Of a stretch of DNA of 7,428 nucleotides, positions 1 to 4,542 are shown one piece after another; within the stretch, counting starts at the first letter, position 1; each line of letters starts with the position of its first letter. The stretch spans positions 1 to 7,428 of the forward strand of contig VYCZ01000445.1 in NCBI GenBank assembly GCA_009843675.1, given 5' to 3'. The position numbers were made by a program, and so were the translations under genes. This DNA comes from Gammaproteobacteria bacterium (GTDB taxonomy: Bacteria > Pseudomonadota > Gammaproteobacteria > Eutrophobiales > Eutrophobiaceae). The notes under the pieces were generated by a model. It worked only from the letters and a program-made list of their open reading frames with translations, was not told the origin of the DNA and searched no databases.

Positions 1-48
1 GGGTGATTTTAATCCTGCTGCAGGAAGTATTCGGCTTTCTGGGATGAC

Positions 49-357
49 GTGGGTCAGGTAAACAGATCAACTGCCGTACCGTTCGTCGAGGTTGAAATCG
101 TCTATGGCGTGACTGGAGCAGAGATTATCAGGCAGGAAGTTCCGGCCAACGCGACCCTGAGAGAAGCCATTGAGCAATCGGGCATATTGGAAAAGTATCC
201 GGAAATCGACCTGGACAGCAACAAGGTAGGGATATTCAGCAGGAAAAGGGAATTGCACGCGCCTGTTCGCGCCGGCGACCGCATAGAGATATATGAGCCG
301 TTGAAAGTGGACCCCAAAGAGGCGCGCCGCCTGCGCGCAAAAAAAGCCGGCAGGTAG
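49..357 (+). CDS. rnfH: RnfH family protein (ubiquitin-like beta-grasp, UPF0125)
   Basis: This 102-residue protein belongs to the RnfH family, small ubiquitin-fold proteins of unproven biochemical role that are often encoded beside ratA and bamE in gammaproteobacteria. The family signature is clear: an opening beta strand VEVEIVYG (residues 13-20), LREAIEQSGIL (38-47), PEIDLDSNKVGIF (51-63), and the closing GDRIEIYEPL (76-85) followed by DPKEARRLRA (88-97) with a basic tail. The length is normal for the family. The start is GTG at 49: it is the only plausible start codon in this frame after the in-frame stop at 10-12, with a weak GGGA ribosome site at 41-44. The stop is 11 bp from the permease gene, so the two are probably co-transcribed. 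That is unusual, since rnfH more often sits directly beside bamE. The family call is confident; the function is not established here. Confidence 0.93.
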   Translation: MGQVNRSTAVPFVEVEIVYGVTGAEIIRQEVPANATLREAIEQSGILEKYPEIDLDSNKVGIFSRKRELHAPVRAGDRIEIYEPLKVDPKEARRLRAKKAGR

Positions 358-368
358 CGAGGGCGCCC

Positions 369-1388
369 ATGGCTTTGCTCAATGTAAACCTGCATTCCAC
401 TCCCCGCTACAGGATAGTATTGTTGTTTGGCGCATTGATCGCCGCCGCCGCAATCACCGGGCTGGTATCACTGGCCGGCGGCTCCGTGACGGTGCCGCTC
501 CGGGAAGTTATCGACATCCTTATCGAGCGGCCGCCCGGGATCAATTCGCAGATCGTCCTCGACCTGCGCCTGCCCAGGGTCATTTCCGGTTTTGTCGTCG
601 GCGGGATGCTGGCGCTGGCCGGCGCGCTGATGCAGGTATTGCTGCGCAACCCGCTGGCGGAGCCTTATATCCTGGGCGTGTCCGGCGGCGCTTCCGTGTT
701 CGCGTTGCTTGCCATCAGTATGGGCCTCGCAGGGGTATGGCTTACGCTGGGCGCCTGCTTCGGCGCGTTGCTGACCATGTTCATGGTGTTCGTGTTTTCA
801 GGTTCAGGCGCCGGCTGGAACCCTTTGAAAGTGCTCCTGACCGGGGTGGTCATCGCCGCCGGCTGGGGCGCGGTCATCAGTTTTCTGCTGGCTGTCAGCC
901 CGGCCGCCAAGCTGCATAACATGTTGTTCTGGCTGATGGGCGACCTGAGCTTCAGCCAGCCTGGCGGACACTATTACCTGGTATTAATCGTGGCGGTAAT
1001 CCTGGCAATGTATTTCTCACGGGGCTTGAACCTGCTGGCGGTCGGCGATCTTCAGGCCGCCGCGCTGGGTGTCTCCGTGAACCGCCTGCGTATCATCACT
1101 TATTTCCTGGCCTCGATACTGACGGCAACGGCAGTCATCCAGGCCGGGAGCATAGGTTTTATCGGCCTGATCATCCCTCACGCGGTCAGGTTGCTGATCG
1201 GTAACGACAACCGGCTGCTGCTGCCGGCTTCCGTGCTGGCAGGCGGCATACTGCTGGTGTTTGCCGATATGCTGGCGCGCACCCTGCTGGCGCCCAGGCA
1301 ACTGCCCGTCGGCGTCCTGACCGCGCTCATTGGCGTGCCGGTCTTTCTGTTGCTGTTGCAATCCACCGCGGCAAGGCAGAGGCCATGA
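369..1388 (+). CDS. btuC: FecCD/BtuC-type ABC transporter permease, probable corrinoid (vitamin B12) importer
   Basis: This 339-residue inner-membrane permease belongs to the FecCD family, which forms the translocation channel of type II ABC importers for vitamin B12, haem or ferric siderophores. Family hallmarks in order are RLPR (67-70), ALAGALMQVLLRNPLAEPY (82-100) with ILGVSGGAS (101-109), WLMGDLS (188-194), the ATPase-coupling loop around LQAAALGVSV (228-237), GSIGFIGLIIPHAVRLLIG (260-278) and the C-terminal LPVGVLTALIGVPVFLLLL (312-330). Hydrophobic stretches run the full length, consistent with about ten membrane helices. The start ATG has a GAGGG ribosome site at 359-363. The stop lies 19 bp before the partner ATPase. 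No periplasmic binding protein (btuF-like) or TonB receptor is present in the window. The B12 assignment is inferred from the cob genes downstream; proximity to fur makes a siderophore substrate a real alternative. Family is near certain, substrate moderately likely. Confidence 0.9.
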   Translation: MALLNVNLHSTPRYRIVLLFGALIAAAAITGLVSLAGGSVTVPLREVIDILIERPPGINSQIVLDLRLPRVISGFVVGGMLALAGALMQVLLRNPLAEPYILGVSGGASVFALLAISMGLAGVWLTLGACFGALLTMFMVFVFSGSGAGWNPLKVLLTGVVIAAGWGAVISFLLAVSPAAKLHNMLFWLMGDLSFSQPGGHYYLVLIVAVILAMYFSRGLNLLAVGDLQAAALGVSVNRLRIITYFLASILTATAVIQAGSIGFIGLIIPHAVRLLIGNDNRLLLPASVLAGGILLVFADMLARTLLAPRQLPVGVLTALIGVPVFLLLLQSTAARQRP

Positions 1389-1407
1389 CAACAACCGGGA
1401 CGAAGCA

Positions 1408-2175
1408 ATGTTGACGGTAAACGCAGAGGCATTGACCGTAAGCATCGGGCAGAAACTCATCTGCCGGGATTTCGACCTGGAAATCAGGGCGGGGGAGCAC
1501 TGGGGAATGCTGGGCGGCAACGGGGTCGGGAAAACCACCTTGCTGCATACCCTGGCCGGGTTGAGAAAGCCGGTCAGCGGCAGGATCATGCTGGACGATA
1601 TTGACCTGCAGGATTACCGGCGCCTGCGCCTGGCCCGGAAGGTGGGTGTCCTGTTTCAGGACAGCCAGGATACCTTCCCGGCCACGGTGAAGGAAACCGT
1701 GCTGGCCGGCAGGTTTCCTTACCAGTCGTTCTGGCCGGGGGGGCAGCGTGAAGACGTTATCCTGGCGGACGCCGCCCTGGCGCAACTGAACCTGGCGCAG
1801 ATGCAGGACCGGCAGGTGGATACCATGTCAGGCGGGGAACGGCGGCGCCTGGCTATCGCCACCCTGTTGTTGCAGGATCCCGGGCTGTGGCTGCTGGATG
1901 AACCGACCAACCATCTTGATTTCCACCACCAGATCCAAGTCCTCGACCTGATAAGCCGACGCGTGAGGGACAGGAACGGGGCCTTGTTGATGGTGTTGCA
2001 CGATGTCAACCTGATAAGCCGATATTGCAGCCACGCAATCCTGATGCCGGGACAGGAACAACTGCTGTGCGGCGAGGTGGCGGAAGTGATTAACAAGGCT
2101 AACCTGGAAAACCTCTACCGGCACCCGATCCATGAAATATCAAGCGCAGGCAGGAAGTACTACTTCCCCGCTTGA
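1408..2175 (+). CDS. btuD: ABC transporter ATP-binding protein (BtuD/FecE type)
   Basis: This 255-residue cytoplasmic ATPase powers the adjacent permease. All nucleotide-binding motifs are intact: Walker A GGNGVGKT (36-43), Q-loop Gln84 in VLFQ, signature MSGGE (140-144, a mild variant of LSGGQ), Walker B LWLLDE (160-165), D-loop NHLD (168-171) and the H-loop His198 in VLHD. The length matches BtuD/FecE subunits. The open frame extends upstream to an ATG at 1330, but the extra 26 residues are Cys/Arg-rich and overlap the permease gene. The ATG at 1408 is preferred because it is preceded by GGGA (1397-1400) with 7 nt spacing and gives a normal N-terminus. It ends convergently against bamE with 15 bp between stops and no obvious intrinsic terminator. 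As for the permease, the substrate is inferred as a corrinoid from context, with ferric siderophore as the alternative. Confidence 0.9.
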   Translation: MLTVNAEALTVSIGQKLICRDFDLEIRAGEHWGMLGGNGVGKTTLLHTLAGLRKPVSGRIMLDDIDLQDYRRLRLARKVGVLFQDSQDTFPATVKETVLAGRFPYQSFWPGGQREDVILADAALAQLNLAQMQDRQVDTMSGGERRRLAIATLLLQDPGLWLLDEPTNHLDFHHQIQVLDLISRRVRDRNGALLMVLHDVNLISRYCSHAILMPGQEQLLCGEVAEVINKANLENLYRHPIHEISSAGRKYYFPA

Positions 2176-2190
2176 TACAACTCAAGGACC

Positions 2191-2718
2191 TTACAGGCCC
2201 TCGTCAACCTGGGTATCGGGTTCGGCAGTATCCGTTTTTTTCGCCTGCTCCGGCGGTTCCTCGGCGGCGTCATCACCGGTAAACGGCAGCTTGTCGATCA
2301 GCCTGCTGAAAAAGCCGCGTCTCTTGTACTTTCTTAACGGGACGTCAACGATCTTTGTGGGTTTGTTCGTCAACTCCTCCGGCCTTTCCAGCCCCGGCAC
2401 CACGTCGCCGTCGATATAGGCCAGCTTGTCGTCCTCGAAATGCAGGGTGATATGGCGCTGCTTGCGCTGGCGGCCGCCTTTGGAAAAGGTATAGACATAC
2501 TCCCAGCGGTTGGTATGAAACGGGTCGACCAGTGGGGGCGTCCCCATGATGAACTGCACCTGGTTCTTGTCCATGCCGGGCTTTAACCGGGACAGCATTT
2601 CGCTGTCGATGATGCTGCCTTGCTGGATGTCGATTCGGTACACCCCGGGAAGTTTGAAAGTTCCCTCGTGGGTGCAGGCCGTGAGGAAAAAAGCGAGTGA
2701 CAGTAGTAGAAATCTCAT
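2191..2718 (-). CDS. bamE: BamE outer-membrane assembly lipoprotein with C-terminal extension
   Basis: BamE (SmpA/OmlA) is a small lipoprotein subunit of the BAM complex, which folds beta-barrel proteins into the outer membrane. The 175-residue product starts with a short hydrophobic signal peptide ending in the lipobox LTAC, so Cys15 would be lipidated; Thr at +2 is compatible with outer-membrane sorting. The BamE domain spans roughly residues 24-110, with YRIDIQQGSII (27-37), a RLKPGMDKNQVQFIMGTP stretch, DPFHTNRWEYVY, and the closing LHFEDDKLAYIDGD strand. E. coli BamE is 113 residues long; here about 65 extra residues follow, first basic (RKYKRRGFFSRLIDKLPF), then acidic and Pro/Ala-rich, probably disordered. 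GGAG lies 10 nt upstream of the start on the minus strand. The gene is divergent from fur and convergent with the importer ATPase. Confidence 0.95.
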   Translation of the reverse strand: MRFLLLSLAFFLTACTHEGTFKLPGVYRIDIQQGSIIDSEMLSRLKPGMDKNQVQFIMGTPPLVDPFHTNRWEYVYTFSKGGRQRKQRHITLHFEDDKLAYIDGDVVPGLERPEELTNKPTKIVDVPLRKYKRRGFFSRLIDKLPFTGDDAAEEPPEQAKKTDTAEPDTQVDEGL

Positions 2719-2766
2719 ACGGCAGGGGCTCCCGATCCATAATTTACAAAATTCAGACCCAGTTGC

Positions 2767-2795
2767 AGTATACTTGACTCTGTGAGAGTTAACAG
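2767..2795 (-). promoter_or_regulatory. Candidate bamE promoter
   Basis: On the minus strand a good -10-like hexamer TATACT lies at 2772-2767, about 48 nt upstream of the bamE start. The matching -35 position (2790-2795, CTGTTA on the minus strand) is poor, so this is a weak prediction. A small inverted repeat, ACTCT-GTG-AGAGT at 2777-2789, sits in the spacer and could be an operator or chance. Confidence 0.35.
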
Positions 2796-2817
2796 GTTTT
2801 TAGAATACTCTGATTGG

Positions 2818-2830
2818 TTCAGGGCTTCCC
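2818..2830 (+). repeat. Degenerate copy of the hairpin element's right end
   Basis: TTCAGGGCTTCCC here matches TTCAGAGCTTCCC at 2977-2989 in 12 of 13 positions, in the same orientation. Only four bases lie between this copy and the left boundary of the complete element at 2838 beyond the CTAA-containing spacer. It may be the remnant of an older, decayed element into which, or beside which, the intact one inserted. Confidence 0.5.
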
Positions 2831-2833
2831 AAA

Positions 2834-2837
2834 CTAA
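2834..2837. repeat. Putative target-site duplication, left copy (CTAA)
   Basis: CTAA directly precedes the GGAA end of the hairpin element and is matched by CTAA at 2989-2992 directly after its TTCC end. Four bases of this form fit the C(A/T)A(A/G) target known for the IS5 group. A 4 bp match has an appreciable chance probability on its own. Confidence 0.5.
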
Positions 2838-2865
2838 GGAACCTCTGATTAAATCAGAGGTTCCT
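2837..2865. repeat. Hairpin 1 of the element
   Basis: A perfect inverted repeat with 14 bp arms, AGGAACCTCTGATT and AATCAGAGGTTCCT, around a single central A at 2851. It contains the left end of the element. Its CTCTGA/TCAGAG core recurs in hairpin 5. Confidence 0.9.
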
Positions 2866-2885
2866 GCGATACAGGGATGTATCGC
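2866..2885. repeat. Hairpin 2 of the element
   Basis: A perfect inverted repeat with 8 bp arms, GCGATACA and TGTATCGC, around a GGGA loop. It abuts hairpins 1 and 3 with no intervening base. Confidence 0.88.
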
Positions 2886-2916
2886 CATAATCAGTGACGA
2901 TACGTCATTGATTATG
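2886..2916. repeat. Hairpin 3 of the element
   Basis: Arms CATAATCA and TGATTATG enclose a G/T opposition (a wobble pair in RNA of the plus strand) and an inner stem TGACG/CGTCA with an ATA loop. This gives a 14-position stem in 31 nt. The wobble would be preserved in plus-sense RNA. Confidence 0.88.
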
Positions 2917-2919
2917 TGA

Positions 2920-2948
2920 GCAACACAAAAATCGCATTTTTGTGTTGC
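2920..2948. repeat. Hairpin 4 of the element
   Basis: A perfect inverted repeat with 13 bp arms, GCAACACAAAAAT and ATTTTTGTGTTGC, around a CGC loop. The T-run lies inside the stem rather than after it, so it does not look like an intrinsic terminator on either strand. Confidence 0.9.
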
Positions 2949-2950
2949 GT

Positions 2951-2984
2951 GCTCTGACAAGTCCAGGATGGACTTGTTCAGAGC
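2951..2984. repeat. Hairpin 5 of the element
   Basis: A 15 bp stem, GCTCTGACAAGTCCA against TGGACTTG-TCAGAGC, with a GGA loop and one bulged T (at 2977 or 2978). It holds the right end of the element, including the GAACAAGTCC motif on the minus strand that resembles IS5 termini. Confidence 0.88.
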
Positions 2985-2988
2985 TTCC

Positions 2989-2992
2989 CTAA
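2989..2992. repeat. Putative target-site duplication, right copy (CTAA)
   Basis: CTAA directly follows the TTCC end of the hairpin element and matches the left copy at 2834-2837. It lies 24 bp before the fur start codon. Confidence 0.5.
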
Positions 2993-3000
2993 AAATAACA

Positions 3001-3009
3001 GGCAGGAAA
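3001..3009 (+). promoter_or_regulatory. fur ribosome binding site
   Basis: GGCAGGAAA carries AGGA at 3004-3007, 8 nt before the ATG at 3016. This decides the fur start: an upstream in-frame ATG at 2968 would lie inside hairpin 5 of the element and add 16 residues not found in Fur proteins. Confidence 0.75.
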
Positions 3010-3015
3010 TTTCCC

Positions 3016-3417
3016 ATGGACAGCAAGTCTCTTAAAGAAGCGGGTTTGAAGGCGACCCTGCCGCGTATCCGGATTCTGGAAATCCTGGAGGAGTCGGAAC
3101 AAAAGCACGTGAGCGCGGAGGATGTTTACAAGGCCCTGCTCGATGCCGGGGAAGACGTAGGCCTTGCGACGGTATACCGGGTGCTTACGCAGTTCGAGAG
3201 CGCCGGGCTGGTAATCCGCCACCATTTCGATACCGGCCATTCCGTATTTGAACTGGACCGCGGCAAGCACCACGACCACATGGTGTGCATAAAGACCGGG
3301 AAGGTCATCGAATTCGAAAATGAAAATATCGAAATACTGCAACGGGAGATCGCGGAACAGCATGGTTACGAGTTGCATGACCACAGTCTTGTACTGTATG
3401 TAAAACCGAAACAGTAA
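3016..3417 (+). CDS. fur: Ferric uptake regulator Fur (Pseudomonas-type, no CxxC)
   Basis: Fur is the dimeric, Fe(II)-responsive cytoplasmic repressor of iron acquisition genes. The 133-residue product opens with LKEAGLKATLPRIRILEIL (6-24) and has the winged-helix recognition region VGLATVYRVLTQFESAGLV (48-66). Metal ligands aligned to E. coli Fur are all present: His31, Glu79, His86 and His88 for one site, and His85, Asp87, Glu106 and His123 for the other. The structural-zinc CxxC of E. coli Fur is CIKT here (Cys91, Thr94), and the protein stops at Lys-Pro-Lys-Gln without the Cys/His-rich tail. This is the pattern of Pseudomonas Fur. The ATG at 3016 is chosen for its ribosome site and homology. 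Divergent from bamE, with the hairpin element immediately upstream; the next gene, cobT, begins 54 bp downstream. No convincing Fur box was found in the window. Confidence 0.97.
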   Translation: MDSKSLKEAGLKATLPRIRILEILEESEQKHVSAEDVYKALLDAGEDVGLATVYRVLTQFESAGLVIRHHFDTGHSVFELDRGKHHDHMVCIKTGKVIEFENENIEILQREIAEQHGYELHDHSLVLYVKPKQ

Positions 3418-3426
3418 TCACCGTCC

Positions 3427-3451
3427 CCGCGCCGGCGGCAGGCCGGCGCGG
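3427..3451 (+). terminator. GC-rich hairpin after fur, possible terminator or attenuator
   Basis: A perfect inverted repeat with 10 bp all-G/C arms, CCGCGCCGGC and GCCGGCGCGG, around GGCAG, begins 10 bp after the fur stop. It is followed by AATTCTCACC, not a T-run, so it is not a textbook intrinsic terminator. It may end or attenuate fur transcripts, or stabilise the 3' end, leaving open whether the cob genes are read from the fur promoter. Confidence 0.45.
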
Positions 3452-3471
3452 AATTCTCACCAGGTAATGTG

Positions 3472-4542
3472 ATGATTGCGCTGAACGAAGTTCTGGAAAA
3501 AATCCGCCCCGTAGATGACGCTGCCAAGCGCCGCGCCCGCGCCAGGCAGCGGCAGCTCACCAAGCCGCCGGGCAGTCTGGGTCGCCTGGAGGATGTCTCC
3601 GTACAATTGGCCGGGATCTTCGGCACGGACCGGCCGCTATTGCGCGGCAAGACCGTCATCATCGCCGCCGGGGACCATGGCGTCGTCGCCCAGGGCATAA
3701 GCGGTTATCCCCGGGAAGTCACTGTGCAGATGGTACACAACATCCTGGCTGAAGGCGCAGCCGTCAGTGTGCTGGCCAGGAGTATGGGCGTAGACCGGAT
3801 CGTGGTTGATGCCGGCGTGGCCGGTGAACTGCCGGTGTCTCCCGGAATCAGGAGTCTACGCATAGGCAGGGGTACCGGCGACATCACGCAGGGACCGGCC
3901 ATGTCGCGCCCGCAGGCGGAGCGGTGCATCAGCGCCGGCATGGAACTGGCCATAGAGGCTGCCGACTCGGGCGCTGACCTGATAGGAACCGGGGACATGG
4001 GCATCGGCAATACCACCCCATCCAGCGCGATTGTCGCGGCATTGACCGGCAGGCCGCCGGCGCAGACTACAGGCCGGGGCACCGGCCGCACCCCCGCGCA
4101 ACTGGCTTACAAGATTGAGGTGGTTTCGAAAGCATTGGAAGTGAACGCTCCCGACCCGGGGGACCCCCTGGATGTCCTGGCCAAAGTGGGCGGTTTCGAG
4201 ATCGGTGTACTGGCCGGCATCGCGCTGGGCGGCGCAATGATGCGCCGGGCAGTGGTGCTGGACGGGTTCATTGCGGCCGCGGCCGCGCTGATCGCCTGCT
4301 CACTGTCTCCCGCGACGCAGGATTACCTGATCGCATCACACCGATCCGCGGAGAAGGGGCACCGCGTCGCGCTGTCCCGGCTGAAACTGCGCCCGCTTCT
4401 GGACCTGGGATTGAGACTGGGAGAGGGGACCGGCGCCGTGCTGGCAATGCCTGTCATCGAAGGCGCGGCCGCCTGCCTGTCGGACATGGCGACCTTTGCC
4501 GAGGCCGGCGTATCCGGCCGCGCGCCGGAGAATGCCCGGTGA
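3472..4542 (+). CDS. cobT: Nicotinate-nucleotide--dimethylbenzimidazole phosphoribosyltransferase CobT
   Basis: CobT moves phosphoribose from nicotinate mononucleotide to 5,6-dimethylbenzimidazole (or a related base), giving alpha-ribazole phosphate, the activated lower ligand of cobalamin. The 356-residue product is of normal family length. Recognisable blocks are KPPGSLGRLEDV (31-42), IIAAGDHGVVAQGISGYP (63-80), DAGVAG (113-118), IGTGDMGIGNTTPSSAI (171-187), GRGTG (201-205), VGGFEIGVLAGIALGGA (239-255) and LRLGEGTGAVLA (314-325), with Glu318 matching the catalytic Glu317 of the Salmonella enzyme. The start could be ATG at 3472 or the adjoining GTG at 3469; ATG is preferred, with AGG at 3462-3464 and 7 nt spacing. 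It lies 54 bp after fur, behind a GC-rich hairpin, and overlaps cobS by 4 bp. No cobalamin riboswitch is visible upstream. Confidence 0.97.
   Translation: MIALNEVLEKIRPVDDAAKRRARARQRQLTKPPGSLGRLEDVSVQLAGIFGTDRPLLRGKTVIIAAGDHGVVAQGISGYPREVTVQMVHNILAEGAAVSVLARSMGVDRIVVDAGVAGELPVSPGIRSLRIGRGTGDITQGPAMSRPQAERCISAGMELAIEAADSGADLIGTGDMGIGNTTPSSAIVAALTGRPPAQTTGRGTGRTPAQLAYKIEVVSKALEVNAPDPGDPLDVLAKVGGFEIGVLAGIALGGAMMRRAVVLDGFIAAAAALIACSLSPATQDYLIASHRSAEKGHRVALSRLKLRPLLDLGLRLGEGTGAVLAMPVIEGAAACLSDMATFAEAGVSGRAPENAR
4527..4530 (+). promoter_or_regulatory. cobS ribosome binding site inside the cobT end
   Basis: GGAG lies 8 nt before the GTG at 4539, which overlaps the cobT TGA as GTGA (4539-4542). This supports the GTG as the cobS start and suggests translational coupling. 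Confidence 0.65.

Larger units (their letters stand above)
2838..2988. mobile_element. MITE-like multi-hairpin element with IS5-like ends
   Basis: This 151 bp non-coding element lies between bamE and fur. Its ends are imperfect inverted repeats: GGAACCTCTGA at the left and, read inward on the minus strand, GGAAGCTCTGAACAAGTCC at the right (10 of 11 matching over the first 11 bases). CTAA flanks both sides. Five inverted repeats occupy nearly the entire length, with gaps of 0 to 3 bases between them. From memory, IS5 ends start GGAAGG and contain GAACAAGTCC, and IS5 duplicates a CWAR tetranucleotide, so a non-autonomous relative of an IS5-group transposon is the best reading. It has no ORF of its own. 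It is markedly more AT-rich than the flanking genes. What is inferred is the mobility; the palindromes and ends are directly visible. Confidence 0.72.

Noticed and set aside
1..60. Possible tail of an upstream gene such as ratA
   Set aside because: Two frames are open to stops at 45-47 and 58-60, but the 14 to 19 residues they encode do not match a RatA C-terminus I can recognise. Too short to call.
1330..1407. N-terminal extension of the ATPase from an ATG at 1330
   Set aside because: The extra 26 residues are Cys/Arg-rich, overlap the permease gene in another frame, and have no counterpart in BtuD/FecE proteins; the 1408 start has a ribosome site.
2774..2806. fur promoter with -35 TTGACT and -10 TAGAAT
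   Set aside because: Both hexamers are good, but the spacer is 21 bp, outside the usual sigma-70 range. Not annotated.
2886..2916. Fur box in hairpin 3 (CATAATCA ... TGATTATG)
   Set aside because: The half-sites resemble Fur-box pieces, but they are 15 bases apart with an unrelated GC-containing stem between them, unlike the contiguous Fur operator.
2920..2948. Hairpin 4 as an intrinsic terminator
   Set aside because: The T-run is in the stem and no T-run follows the hairpin on either strand.
2968..3015. Longer Fur starting at ATG 2968
   Set aside because: The added residues come from the hairpin element, are not found in Fur, and the good ribosome site precedes 3016.
2715..3026. 103-codon minus-strand frame through the bamE-fur gap
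   Set aside because: It runs through the palindromes and the fur start, has no ribosome site or recognisable motif, and is explained by chance openness.
4271..4290. GC-rich repeat GCGGCCGCGGCCGCG in cobT
   Set aside because: It encodes an alanine-rich helix in a conserved part of CobT; ordinary codon use in a GC-rich gene.
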